A stretch of DNA of 64,000 nt from Saprospiraceae bacterium (GCA_020628475.1 JAHDFB010000010.1:1-64000), one strand, 5' to 3'. Counted from the first letter of the stretch, positions 29,676 to 40,198 are shown. A program made the numbers and translations. The notes: generated from the sequence alone by a model not told the origin.

Positions 29676-30326
29676 ATGCATAAAACCAAAGAAATTTACC
29701 CAGGAGCTTTCTACATATTTGAAAGTAAAGCAGCAGCAAATAGCAATTACATTGAAAATTTAAGAGAAGCCAAACAACTTCTGATATACGCTAACCATTA
29801 TTTGAAGTCCTACCTTAAAATTCATGACTATATCATAACTCGACATGGTTGGCAATTTGCAATAAGCATCAACAAGGATTTCCCTTCACATCAGAACCAA
29901 GAGCCATGGAGAGTTGTTTCCGAACGAATCCGATTATTTCTTTCAACTTATGTACGATACATCAATCATCATAGAAATCGCACCGGCGTATTGGTTCAAA
30001 AGAATTACATTAAATACTATTTTGAAACCTGGAAAGAGGCAAAAAGCCATCTAGACCGCATGAGAACACAACAAATCAGATTGTATCAACGAAAGAGAAA
30101 ATATCGAGGTTTGAAATTCCATTATAAAATTTCCAAAAAGAAGGAAATTGGATCCATATTCTTGTGTTCAAAAGCCTTGATAAAAATGAAATCGATACTC
30201 ATGGATGAATTGAGAATCCAACATTTATGGGCACTCAAGAATTTCGTAGGACCGAAATTGGTTGAAATCACCAAAAATCTCCATAAATCAACCAATCATC
30301 ACAAAACACACCAAAACTCCAGCTAA
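29676..30326 (+). CDS. Hypothetical protein, possible degenerate Y1/RAYT (IS200-like) transposase
   Basis: RIRLFLSTYVRYINHHRNRTGVLVQKNYIKYYF resembles the Y1_Tnp C-terminal half; HUH motif position reads ITRHGWQFAI; flanked by inverted copies of the dispersed element. Confidence 0.45.
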   Translation: MHKTKEIYPGAFYIFESKAAANSNYIENLREAKQLLIYANHYLKSYLKIHDYIITRHGWQFAISINKDFPSHQNQEPWRVVSERIRLFLSTYVRYINHHRNRTGVLVQKNYIKYYFETWKEAKSHLDRMRTQQIRLYQRKRKYRGLKFHYKISKKKEIGSIFLCSKALIKMKSILMDELRIQHLWALKNFVGPKLVEITKNLHKSTNHHKTHQNSS

Positions 30327-30480
30327 TCTCCCCCAATTTTCCTATAAAAATATCCCCCGATTCCGCATTAACCAAACTTACTCGCCAGCATTCCTCCAGC
30401 GAAACCACATGCCCTACCACCAACTCAACACTTCTCAGTTCCCTATTTACCCCCCCTCTTCTTCCTCCTATTTACATCCC

Positions 30481-30597
30481 CTCCGCGATAAAGATAGTAG
30501 CTGGCACGCGCACGCGTGATCCCGTAGGGATGAACTCGTGATACAGCGAATAGCTTGGCTCTCCGTTATTCGGTCATCGATGACGGAGAGATCGCCC
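30481..30597 (-). repeat. Dispersed intergenic element copy B (inverted relative to A)
   Basis: Reverse complement: GGGCGATCTCTCCG...GCTATTCGC...GCTACTATCTTTATCGCGGAG; CTCTCCGT/ACGGAGAG stem. Confidence 0.6.
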
Positions 30598-30614
30598 AAA
30601 ATAAAAATTAAGCA

Positions 30615-30622
30615 TACCTTTG
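30615..30622 (+). promoter_or_regulatory. -7 box TACCTTTG, 4 nt from the topB ATG
   Basis: TACCTTTG-CAGC-ATG; no -33 TTG at standard spacing. Confidence 0.45.
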
Positions 30623-30626
30623 CAGC

Positions 30627-32462
30627 ATGAAATTGTGCATTGCGGAGAAGCCTTCTGTAGCAAAAGAAATTGCAAAATTGCTACAAGCAAATACGAGGAG
30701 AGATGGTTATTTTGAAAGCCCAAACTATGTTGTAACCTGGACTTTTGGCCATCTGTGCACCTTATTTACGCCGGAGGATTACGACCCGCTTTGGAAGAAA
30801 TGGCAACTCGATAGCCTACCTATGCTTCCAGATCGATATCAGACCAAAGTCATGCAAGATAAAGGGGTGCGCAAACAATTCGAGACGATCAAAAAACTCT
30901 GTCAAAAAGCTGATCTAATCATAAACTGTGGAGATGCCGGTCAAGAAGGAGAACTCATACAACGGTGGGTACTGAAACAAGCCAATTGCCAAAAACCACT
31001 TAAAAGACTGTGGATTTCTTCCTTGACGACAGAGGCGATGAAAGATGGATTTAGAAATCTGCAAGAAGGCTCTAATTTTGATAATCTTTATTACGCGGGT
31101 ATGTCAAGAGCAATAGGAGATTGGCTTCTTGGAATGAATGCCACACGATTATATACCTTGAAATACGCTGATTATGGAACCGTTCTGTCCATAGGTCGTG
31201 TACAAACACCTACACTGGCAATGTTGGTCAATCGATATTTGGAAATAGAACGATTCGTCTCAAAACCATTTTGGGAAATTGAAACCATCTTCAAAAACGT
31301 CCATTTTCGATGTACTGAAGGAAGATTTCTTGATAAAAGCAAAGCGGAAGCGGTGCTCGGGAAAATCAAACTTTCTGACTTTGAAATCAAGGATTTCGAG
31401 AAAAAGAAAGGGAAAGAATATGCACCCAAATTGTTTGATCTGACTAGTCTACAAGTGTTCTGTAACAAGTCATTCGGAATGACTGCAGATCAAACCTTGA
31501 AAACAGCACAAACGCTATACGAAAGGAAGCTTATCAGTTACCCAAGGGTTGATACCAACTACCTTCCTTCCGATCAATACAATAAAATACCGGGTATTTT
31601 AAAATCACTGACAAATTATCAGCAATTTACCAGTAAAATTTTAGCAGAACCTATCAAGAAAACTAAACGTGTTTTCAATGATAAAAAAGTGACCGATCAC
31701 CATGCTATTATTCCAACTGGACAACAAGCAGCTCTTGATGGAAACTTACTAAAGGTATACGAAAGCATCGTAAAGAATTTTATTGCAAATTTTTATCCAG
31801 ATTGTATCGTTTCCAACACGACCGTTTTTGGAATGGTGCAAGAAATATCGTTCAAGGCAAGTGGTAAAGAAATATTGGAGCTCGGATGGCGAGAGGTGAT
31901 TCCTCCTTCTAAAAGCGAAAAGAAAAAAGAAGACGGAGAAAATTCCAATCAAATCATTCCAGTATTTGAAAAAGGTGAAAAAGGTCCACATAAACCGCAG
32001 ATCATTGAAAAGAAGACGCAAGCGCCCAAGCCATATACAGAAGCAACTTTATTGAGAGCCATGGAAACAGCGGGTAAAAAAGTAGAAGACGAAGAACTAC
32101 GTGAATTAATGAAAGCCAACGGTATTGGGAGACCGTCAACACGTGCAAATATTATTGAAACACTGTTTAAACGCCAATATATAAAACGGGTTCGCAAAAA
32201 TCTGATCCCTACAGAAGTAGGAATAAAGCTCATCTCTATTATCGATAACCCATTACTTAAATCTGCCGAATTGACTGGGCACTGGGAACGAAAATTAAAG
32301 GAAATTTCCAATGGTAATTACAGTCCAAAAAGCTTCATAAATGAAATGAAGAGCATGTGCGATCAGTTAGTAACAGAGGTCCGAATGTCAAAACGAACGG
32401 ATCGAATATCCGCACCAAATAATAAGACTAAAAGAGCAAGAAAAACTAAAAAGAAAGCTTAA
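30627..32462 (+). CDS. topB: DNA topoisomerase III
   Basis: MKLCIAEKPSVAKEIAKLL, NCGDAGQEGELIQRWVL, SIGRVQTPTLAMLV, LISYPRVDTNYLP. Confidence 0.95.
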   Translation: MKLCIAEKPSVAKEIAKLLQANTRRDGYFESPNYVVTWTFGHLCTLFTPEDYDPLWKKWQLDSLPMLPDRYQTKVMQDKGVRKQFETIKKLCQKADLIINCGDAGQEGELIQRWVLKQANCQKPLKRLWISSLTTEAMKDGFRNLQEGSNFDNLYYAGMSRAIGDWLLGMNATRLYTLKYADYGTVLSIGRVQTPTLAMLVNRYLEIERFVSKPFWEIETIFKNVHFRCTEGRFLDKSKAEAVLGKIKLSDFEIKDFEKKKGKEYAPKLFDLTSLQVFCNKSFGMTADQTLKTAQTLYERKLISYPRVDTNYLPSDQYNKIPGILKSLTNYQQFTSKILAEPIKKTKRVFNDKKVTDHHAIIPTGQQAALDGNLLKVYESIVKNFIANFYPDCIVSNTTVFGMVQEISFKASGKEILELGWREVIPPSKSEKKKEDGENSNQIIPVFEKGEKGPHKPQIIEKKTQAPKPYTEATLLRAMETAGKKVEDEELRELMKANGIGRPSTRANIIETLFKRQYIKRVRKNLIPTEVGIKLISIIDNPLLKSAELTGHWERKLKEISNGNYSPKSFINEMKSMCDQLVTEVRMSKRTDRISAPNNKTKRARKTKKKA

Positions 32463-32467
32463 AGCTT

Positions 32468-33853
32468 TTAGCTCGATGAAGTTTCCAATTCTTTTTTCCA
32501 ATCCAAAAAGAAAAAGTAATAGAGCGATACAAAGGATATGATAATCCAATAAAAAATCTCAGTTGCCCAAGCCATTTTCAATCCATAAGTAGAATACTCA
32601 ACAACCACGTACAGTAGCATAAGGTATAATCCCGATGTGATTAATTTGAGAATAAATCCCCAAGCCGTTTTCCCCATCCCAATCAGGCTATCAAAATAAA
32701 TCGATCCGATCGAAAATAGAGCCATGATAGCAATCAGAATATAAAAAATAGGTTGCGCTTCCTGAATCAAGCTCATATCCTCCTTCCCAAAAAATGGATA
32801 AAGCAATTGCTCTGGAAAAACAAGCACCGGAACTGAAATGGCCATGGTTATGGTAAAATTTAACAAAGTGACCTTATTCGTCGCAGGAATAATTTCAGAA
32901 TAGGCAGATTTACCTATTAAGTTACTTGTGATAGTGTTCATAGCGGTGGCAAAGCCCCAAGTCGGCACGGATAGTATCAGATAAATCACACGGATAATAT
33001 TCGAAATACCCAATTCATGCCTACCTAAATTTTCAATGATTCCGAAAAAGATGAGCCAACTGCCCAAGCCTACGATGACCTGTAATACAATGTTGAATGA
33101 AATATTAAATATTTCAGAAAACAGCTTCAAATCCAATTCCGGTCTTTTGAAAATATTTTCGACTACAGGATGGCGTTCCAAGATCATATAAAACACAAAT
33201 AGACCAAAAGCCGCAAATTCTGCTAACGAACTGGCTAGTCCTGCACCAGCAATGCCCAACTCATCAAAACCAAACTTTCCAAAAATCAATATGTAATTGA
33301 ACACGATATTAATGATCGCCAAATATAAGGTGTCAATAACGATAAATTTCGGTTTTGATATGCCCGTATAGTAAGCGACTATTCCAACGCCCAAATAACT
33401 AAAAAAGATACCGAGTGAACGTGGACGTAAATATTCCATCCCCTTTTCGAGCAATAAATGGTCATCAATAAATAATCCAAGCATCTGCTCTCCAAAAAAG
33501 CGAATACTCAAGAAAATTATCGCTGCTAAAAAAAATTCAAATATTAATAAGGTATAAAAATGACGTTTTATACCTATTAGATTCCCTGCTCCATGTTGTC
33601 GAGCGATCAATATTTGTCCACCTCGCGAAAAACCAAACCCAATCGCTGAAACGATCAGGTAAAATATACTAACAATACTTATAGCCTGAAATTCTAAGGC
33701 GCTCTTGTGATATAAAAATACAGAATCTGAAACGGCAATAATATTCTGTACCGCACTTCCTAGCATAATAGGAATGGATAAAGAGATTATATTTTTATAT
33801 GTGGTTTTCGTTTTCAATCTAGTGTCCGTGTTCTGTAAAAATGGCTCTACCAT
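32468..33853 (-). CDS. MATE family efflux transporter
   Basis: SIPIMLGSAVQNIIAVSDSVFLYH.., 12-TM pattern, GAGLASSLAEF. Confidence 0.9.
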   Translation of the reverse strand: MVEPFLQNTDTRLKTKTTYKNIISLSIPIMLGSAVQNIIAVSDSVFLYHKSALEFQAISIVSIFYLIVSAIGFGFSRGGQILIARQHGAGNLIGIKRHFYTLLIFEFFLAAIIFLSIRFFGEQMLGLFIDDHLLLEKGMEYLRPRSLGIFFSYLGVGIVAYYTGISKPKFIVIDTLYLAIINIVFNYILIFGKFGFDELGIAGAGLASSLAEFAAFGLFVFYMILERHPVVENIFKRPELDLKLFSEIFNISFNIVLQVIVGLGSWLIFFGIIENLGRHELGISNIIRVIYLILSVPTWGFATAMNTITSNLIGKSAYSEIIPATNKVTLLNFTITMAISVPVLVFPEQLLYPFFGKEDMSLIQEAQPIFYILIAIMALFSIGSIYFDSLIGMGKTAWGFILKLITSGLYLMLLYVVVEYSTYGLKMAWATEIFYWIIISFVSLYYFFFLDWKKELETSSS

Positions 33854-33880
33854 CTAAAAAGATCATAGAGCCATTAAAAC

Positions 33881-36094
33881 TTATTGCTGTATGCCTGCTA
33901 AATCACAAATGAATGCATATTCTAAGGCAATTTCCTTGAATCGTTCAAATCGTCCACTCGCACCACCATGTCCCGCACCCATGTTTGTCTTAAAGAGTAA
34001 AGGATTACTGTCTGTTTTATACTCTCTTAATTTGGCTACCCATTTTGCAGGTTCCCAATATTGAACCTGAGAATCAAAATACCCAGTAGTTACCAACATC
34101 GATGGGTACGCTTTTTTCTCCACATTATCATACGGAGAATACGATTTTATGTACTCATAATAAGTGGGATCATTTGGATTTCCCCACTCATCATATTCTC
34201 CCGTTGTCAATGGTATGGTTTCATCTAACATGGTGGTTACAACATCTACAAATGGAACCTGCGCAACAACTCCTTTCCATAAAGATGGATCTTGATTGAT
34301 GATAGCTCCCATTAATAAACCACCAGCGCTTCCGCCCATAGCAAATAAATTATCGGCTGAAGCATACTTATTGTCAATCAAATATTTTCCACAATCTACA
34401 AAATCATTGAAAGTATTTTTCTTTTTCAACAATTTTCCATCTTCATACCAATGACGACCCATTTCTTCGCCTCCTCGAATATGAGCAATTACATAGACAA
34501 ATCCTCGATCCAATAAACTTAATCGTACACTTGAAAAGTATGGGTCCATGGAATTACCATAAGATCCGTATCCATATAATAAACAAGGGGCGCTACCATC
34601 TATTTTCGTATCCTTATGATAGACCACACTTACAGGAACCTTGACTCCATCTCGTACAGGAATCATGATTCGTTCTGACTTGTAATTGGCAGCATCAAAA
34701 TCGCCGATGACTTCCTGCTGTTTTAACAAGGTCTTGTCCTTGGTCTTCATGTTAAAATCATAGGTGGAATTCGGAGTTGTCATTGATGTATACCCCATTC
34801 GCAGAACATCTGTGTCAAAATCCATATTAACAGAAGTATATGACAAACTTGCATCCTCTCCAAAATCAATGTAATACTCTTCCCCTACCTGTGGAATAAC
34901 GCGTAATTTAGAAATACCATTGATTCTTTCCGAAAGTACCATGTAATTCTCGAAAATATCCATGCCTTCTAATAGCACATCTCCACGGTGTTCGATGATA
35001 TCCGTCCAATTGTCTTTTGAAGTATTATCCAAGGTCGTTGACATCAGTTTAAAGTTCTTCGCACCATCCTTATTGGTTCTAATAAACCATTTATCCTTGT
35101 AGTGCGAGATACCGTATTCCAGTCCTCGTTCACGTGCTTGAAAGACCTGAAAGGCACCATCTGGATTATGCGCATCCAAGAATCGGTATTCTTGAGATAA
35201 GGTAGAATATGATCCTATGATGATATATTTTTTAGACTTTGTTTTGTAAACAAAGGTTCCGAAGGTTTCATCCGCTTCATGAAATACTTCGACATCGGCA
35301 GTAGCTGGAGTTCCCAAGGTATGTCTGAAGATTTTATAGGCACGAAGAGCATCGTCCTTCACCGTGTAAAAAACGGTTTTATTATCATTAGCCCAAGTAA
35401 CACCACCAGTCGTGTTCGGTATCACATCTTCTAATAACTTACCTGTTTCTAAATCTTTAAATTTAATCGTATAGATTCTTCGACTTACATTATCCTCACC
35501 ATAGGCCAAAATTTTATTATTTGGACTCACCGATCTACCAGCTACATTATAATAATCAAAACCTTCCGCCAATTCATTGACATTAAGAAGAATTTCCTCC
35601 TCTGCTTCTAAATCACCTTTTTTTCTGCTATATATGGGATACTCCTGTCCTTCTTCAAAACGAGTAATATAATAGTAGCCATTATCCTTATAAGGAACAC
35701 TCATGTCCGTTTCCTTAATTCTTCCCTTGATTTCTTGAAACAAGTTTTCCTTAAAATCCTGTAAGTGCTCGGTCAACTGATCCGTATACTCATTTTCAGC
35801 TTCCAAATAAGCCACGACATCTTGAGTTTGTTGATCTGGGCTTTCCGCATTTTTTTGATCATCACTCAGCTTCATCCAATAATAATTATCCTCTCGAATA
35901 TCGCCATGCATTTCATGTTTATGTAGCTCTTTTTTCGCTACAGGTGCAGTAACATCTTTCACCTTATTCATCATTGTACTCACTTGTTTTTTTTCCGTTG
36001 TATTCGTTTGACATGACAAGAGAAGTATTGTCACGAAACTCAATAATATGTGATTTAAATTTTTTGTCATCATAATTTTCTTTTGGTTGATCAT
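33881..36094 (-). CDS. S9 family peptidase, oligopeptidase B-like lipoprotein
   Basis: MGGSAGGLLMGAIINQDPSLWKGVVAQVPFVDVVTTM; Asp/His regions; lipobox LLSC. Confidence 0.93.
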   Translation of the reverse strand: MINQKKIMMTKNLNHILLSFVTILLLSCQTNTTEKKQVSTMMNKVKDVTAPVAKKELHKHEMHGDIREDNYYWMKLSDDQKNAESPDQQTQDVVAYLEAENEYTDQLTEHLQDFKENLFQEIKGRIKETDMSVPYKDNGYYYITRFEEGQEYPIYSRKKGDLEAEEEILLNVNELAEGFDYYNVAGRSVSPNNKILAYGEDNVSRRIYTIKFKDLETGKLLEDVIPNTTGGVTWANDNKTVFYTVKDDALRAYKIFRHTLGTPATADVEVFHEADETFGTFVYKTKSKKYIIIGSYSTLSQEYRFLDAHNPDGAFQVFQARERGLEYGISHYKDKWFIRTNKDGAKNFKLMSTTLDNTSKDNWTDIIEHRGDVLLEGMDIFENYMVLSERINGISKLRVIPQVGEEYYIDFGEDASLSYTSVNMDFDTDVLRMGYTSMTTPNSTYDFNMKTKDKTLLKQQEVIGDFDAANYKSERIMIPVRDGVKVPVSVVYHKDTKIDGSAPCLLYGYGSYGNSMDPYFSSVRLSLLDRGFVYVIAHIRGGEEMGRHWYEDGKLLKKKNTFNDFVDCGKYLIDNKYASADNLFAMGGSAGGLLMGAIINQDPSLWKGVVAQVPFVDVVTTMLDETIPLTTGEYDEWGNPNDPTYYEYIKSYSPYDNVEKKAYPSMLVTTGYFDSQVQYWEPAKWVAKLREYKTDSNPLLFKTNMGAGHGGASGRFERFKEIALEYAFICDLAGIQQ

Positions 36095-36107
36095 TATTAG
36101 AGTAAAT

Positions 36108-37086
36108 CTAAAAAGCTCTAGGAAATGGGATCATCTTTCTGGTGTTTTTATCAAATATTTTATACCGATAGGCTAAAAATCCCTGCCAAAAGTCAACTTT
36201 CAACAATTTATCTTCTACTTCTTGCTCAATAGCTTCATGGGCGGAAGCCAATTGGTAATTTGGAATACCTAGATTGAGATGATGAATATGATGATAACCA
36301 ATATTCCCTGTGATCCAATGTCCCCACTTCGGCAAATTCCAAAACGTACTTCCCTCTATACCCGCTTTAACAAAATCATGCTGACCCGTTTCTTTCCAAT
36401 AAGCTTCTTCCATTTGATGTTGTATAAAGAATATGTGACTACCGATTCCAAATGTGATCAAATACACTGGCAATACAGAAATGGCAAGTACAGAAAATGA
36501 TACAACTGGAAATAGCAGAATCCCCAAGCCAACATAGAGTATATTATTTTGAATAATAGCCCATTGTCCTTTCTTCGTAAAAAACACGAAAGGTATTCTA
36601 AAACCAATAATAAAGACGGATTGCTGATAAATCAATAATTGAAATACTGCACTTCTAAATATACGATAGGCAAAGCGCTTCATCCAAGGTAGATGTCGAT
36701 ACTCGTCCAACGTTAAGGTAATCACATCCAAAATGGAACGTTCATCCAAATTACCAGAATGTGCATGGTGACGATTATGAATAGTATTCCATAGCTCCAA
36801 TGGCACCAACATGATAAATCCAATTACATACTAACTTGTTCAATCGATTACTCTTAAAATAATTCTGATGTGCACAATCGTGAAAAACCATAAATAATTT
36901 AACCAAAAACAAAACCTGTAAAAGCTGGAAAATGATCAATAGCAAATACCTACTTCGAAGTGTAAATTGATAATTCAGAAAGAAACAAATAAGTACGATA
37001 ACAAAGCTTACTACGAAATGCCCGTAAGCCACTTGCGTATTCTTCACTTCAAATTGCCTCAATATAGTGCGTATAGATGTACTCAT
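36108..37086 (-). pseudogene. Fatty acid desaturase disrupted by an apparent frameshift
   Basis: His box 1 HDCAHQ in ORF 37152-36775 (start at MSTSIRTILRQF, 37086); boxes 2 and 3 HNRHHAH / HHIHHL in ORF 36812-36108, shifted by one nt. Confidence 0.75.
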
Positions 37087-37190
37087 AAGAAAGTCGACAT
37101 CAAATGTAAGGATAAATCTAAGATGAGCTTGTACTCTCTGGCTCAAATCCACATATTTAACGAAGGAATCCGATGTTATATAGACACAAA

Positions 37191-37222
37191 AAAAGGGAAT
37201 ATCTCGAAAGACATTCCCTTTT
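37191..37222 (-). terminator. Terminator of the OmpA/TSP3 gene
   Basis: AAAAGGGAAT-N12-ATTCCCTTTT. Confidence 0.7.
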
Positions 37223-37239
37223 AATAAAATCTAAAGCTC

Positions 37240-38766
37240 TTATCTTGGAATTAAGTTGAACTCTACTCTTCGATTGAGTGCGCGTCCTCTTAATGTATTA
37301 TTATCTGCTATTGGTCTCGATTCTCCATACCCTGCATAATTCATTCTTGCCGCTTTTACGCCTGCCCGAACTAAGAAATCATAACATGATTTTGCTCTAC
37401 GCTCAGAAAGATTTTGATTATTGGTAGCAGTACCTGTGTTATCGGTATGACCGCTTATCGATAGATTGAAATCAGGATATTTATTCATGATTCCAGCAAT
37501 TTGGTTTAAGATTCCTGATGATTCCGATTTTAACGAAGCTCTTCCTGAATCAAACTGAACGGCACGCATCGCCAATTCCAATACATCTAAATCTTCTTTT
37601 GATATCTCTGGACATCCATTATTTGCTACACTTCCAGCAGAGTTTGGACATCGATCTCGACTATCATCAATACCATCACCGTCCGTATCTGGGCAACCAT
37701 TATAGACAGCAATACCCGCTTTGTCCGGACATTTATCGGCAAAGTCAGCAACACCATCACGATCACGATCAGGACAGCCATTCGTAGAGGCAGGCCCAGC
37801 ATTATTTGGACATTTATCCACATCATCAGCAATACCATCATTATCCGAATCAAAGCTTGGACAGCCATCATTGGCCATATCTCCAGCTAAATCAGGACAT
37901 TTATCTTTATCATCTGGAACACCATCATTATCACGATCTGTAGAAGGACATCCCTTATTATCTTTAGAACCCGCTAGATTTGGACATTCATCATCCTTAT
38001 CGGATACGCCGTCACCATCACTATCTGGACAACCATTCAGTTTGACCAATCCTGCATAAGAAGGACAAGCATCTTCATAATCTGCTACACCATCTCCATC
38101 ACTATCCGGACAACCTTTTAAATCTTCTGGCCCAGCTACCTGAGGACATAAATCCAACTCATCAGGAATGCCATCGCCATCTGCATCATTTGGATCGGCT
38201 TTCTTTTTCTTCGGTTTCTTCATAGTGTCGTCTCCACTTCCCAATAAATAAACAAAACCAATACCATGCTGTAAATTATCACGGTCTGTTGAGAACGACT
38301 TTCTAAAGGTAGATTCCCAATTAATATATGCTCGATCGCGAATACGGAAATTCAATCCTAATCCAACAGGTGCTTGCAAATTAAAAGAACCTGTTCGTTC
38401 TCCTACACCACTTAAACCAGCAACTAAATATGGAACAACCACACTTTCAGGCTTAAAAAATTGATATTGAATATGCGCCCCTACTCCAAAGATGGTCTTG
38501 TGGTAATCCTCACTTTGAATATGACTGGACGGTACACCAACATGAATCGGAATCACCAAATTCAATGATTTCTGAACATTGTAATTAAGACCAATTTCAT
38601 AGCCGGAATGATAATTTCTAAGAGCTGTAATGGTTCCACCATTCTGAGATTGATAATCCAAGAATAACTTTTTGAAACTTAGACCCACTTTATTATCCTG
38701 ATTTTGAGCATTGACAGAAAATGCAAGACCCAAGATCATTAAAGCGATTAGAAAGTTATTTTTCAT
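37240..38766 (-). CDS. OmpA family outer membrane protein with thrombospondin type 3 repeats
   Basis: Repeated D(x)DGDGVxDxxDxCPxxAGxxxxxGCP; C-term ISGHTDNTGTATNNQNLSERRAKSCYDFL. Confidence 0.93.
   Translation of the reverse strand: MKNNFLIALMILGLAFSVNAQNQDNKVGLSFKKLFLDYQSQNGGTITALRNYHSGYEIGLNYNVQKSLNLVIPIHVGVPSSHIQSEDYHKTIFGVGAHIQYQFFKPESVVVPYLVAGLSGVGERTGSFNLQAPVGLGLNFRIRDRAYINWESTFRKSFSTDRDNLQHGIGFVYLLGSGDDTMKKPKKKKADPNDADGDGIPDELDLCPQVAGPEDLKGCPDSDGDGVADYEDACPSYAGLVKLNGCPDSDGDGVSDKDDECPNLAGSKDNKGCPSTDRDNDGVPDDKDKCPDLAGDMANDGCPSFDSDNDGIADDVDKCPNNAGPASTNGCPDRDRDGVADFADKCPDKAGIAVYNGCPDTDGDGIDDSRDRCPNSAGSVANNGCPEISKEDLDVLELAMRAVQFDSGRASLKSESSGILNQIAGIMNKYPDFNLSISGHTDNTGTATNNQNLSERRAKSCYDFLVRAGVKAARMNYAGYGESRPIADNNTLRGRALNRRVEFNLIPR
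37600..38190 (-). repeat. TSP type 3 calcium-binding repeat array
   Basis: About seven D-rich DxDxDGxxD..D.CP units in the translation. Confidence 0.85.
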
Positions 38767-39049
38767 ATAAATTGATTTATATAGTATCTACTAAATTGCT
38801 TGTTTTGAAGTCAAAGAGACACAAGATCAACAAAATTAATATTAATTATTTAAATAATATGTTTTTACAGTACATATTAACAAAATTGACAATGTGTTTT
38901 ATGAGCGAACATACAATTTTAAAGAGTCGTTTAAATCCAATTTCGCTTCCTTCATAACATATGAATATCATTCATAGATAATTGATCAAGAAATATTTCC
39001 TATTCCTATCTGAATAATTACATTTGCTCGGAAATTTTAAATCTATAAG

Positions 39050-39556
39050 ATGGCATCATTTATTCAACTATTTGTAACCGGTGGAACATTCGATAAAGAA
39101 TATAATTTTATTACAGGCGAGCTATATTTCAAAGATACGCACCTTGGTAAAATGTTCGAACGTGGTCGATCTACGCTCAATATAGATATAAAAACATTGA
39201 TGATGGTCGACTCTCTTGAAATGTCAGAAGAAGATCGCGATATCATCGTGCACAATTGCAAGAAAAGTAAAACACACAAGATCATCATCACCCATGGTAC
39301 GGATCGCATGGTCGAAACGGCCATTGAATTGGCGCAACATAAAGAATTGGCAGATAAAACCATCATTCTAACGGGCGCTATGATTCCTTACGCCTTTGGA
39401 ACATCTTCTGATGGATTCTTCAATTTGGGAGCATCACTTGCCTTTGTCCAATCCTTGGGACCCGGTGTCTTCGTATGTATGAATGGTCGATACTTCCACT
39501 GGGACAATGTTCGCAAAAATTTGGATACTGGCTATTTCGAAGCCTTGAAGTCATAA
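39050..39556 (+). CDS. Asparaginase domain-containing protein (short form)
   Basis: LFVTGGTFDKEYNF, IIITHGTDRMVETA, IILTGAMIPYAF; -7-like TACATTTG at 39019-39026. Confidence 0.88.
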   Translation: MASFIQLFVTGGTFDKEYNFITGELYFKDTHLGKMFERGRSTLNIDIKTLMMVDSLEMSEEDRDIIVHNCKKSKTHKIIITHGTDRMVETAIELAQHKELADKTIILTGAMIPYAFGTSSDGFFNLGASLAFVQSLGPGVFVCMNGRYFHWDNVRKNLDTGYFEALKS

Positions 39557-39566
39557 ATGATGGCCT

Positions 39567-40151
39567 ATGCAAGACTTATTATTTGATTTCATTGCACAAT
39601 ATATTGAACTAGACGAAACGGAAAAAAAGGCCATTTCAGATCTTGATATTTTCCGTAACGTGGCCAAGGGAGAGGTGTTACTCAGCGAAGGTCAATATTC
39701 GAATGAAGGTTACTTTGTTTTAAAAGGATGTTTGCGCATGTATTACATCGTCGAGGGTGAGGAGAAAACGACGGCGTTTTATACGGAAATGGAAGGGATT
39801 ACACCGGAATGCGTAAGTACCCAAAGTAAATCAACATATTTTCTTTCTGCCGTGGAAGATTCCATCATTAGTACAGCAACACCCGACATGGAACAGCAAA
39901 TATTTGAGTCATTTCCGAAGTTCGAATCCTTGTGCCGCGTGATTTCAGAAGAACTATTGATCAAACAACAGATCAATTTCGATCAATTTAAGTTATCCTC
40001 CCCGGAGGAACGCTATTTGTCATTACTCGAAAATAGGCCCGATCTCATACAACGTGTCCCACAACATCAATTAGCTAGTTTCCTGGGCATTACTCCACAA
40101 TCTTTGAGTCGAATGAAATCCCGAATTTACGCCAAGATTAAAAAAAAGTAA
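39567..40151 (+). CDS. Crp/Fnr family transcriptional regulator
   Basis: cNMP-binding fold (GEVLLSEGQYSNEGYFVLKGCLRMYYI); C-term HTH LASFLGITPQSLSRMKSRI. Confidence 0.9.
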   Translation: MQDLLFDFIAQYIELDETEKKAISDLDIFRNVAKGEVLLSEGQYSNEGYFVLKGCLRMYYIVEGEEKTTAFYTEMEGITPECVSTQSKSTYFLSAVEDSIISTATPDMEQQIFESFPKFESLCRVISEELLIKQQINFDQFKLSSPEERYLSLLENRPDLIQRVPQHQLASFLGITPQSLSRMKSRIYAKIKKK

Positions 40152-40198
40152 CATATCCTTTTAGATAATCAGCTACATTTCTTTATTGTTCATTAGTT

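Noticed and set aside
30262-30519. 85-aa ORF after the RAYT-like gene
   Set aside because: C-rich, Pro/Ser/Tyr-rich translation with no family resemblance; runs into repeat copy B
37816-37824. TTATCCACA DnaA-box match
   Set aside because: Single site within the TSP3 coding repeats; not clustered, probably chance
37518-38059. Overlapping plus-strand ORFs of 89 and 112 aa
   Set aside because: Antisense products of the TSP type 3 repeats in the OmpA-family gene
37600-38190. Regular repeats that could suggest a CRISPR-like array
   Set aside because: They are in-frame coding repeats of TSP type 3 domains; no spacer/repeat structure or cas genes
39917-39930. GTTCGAATCC resembling a tRNA T-loop
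   Set aside because: Lies inside the Crp/Fnr coding sequence with no acceptor or anticodon stems
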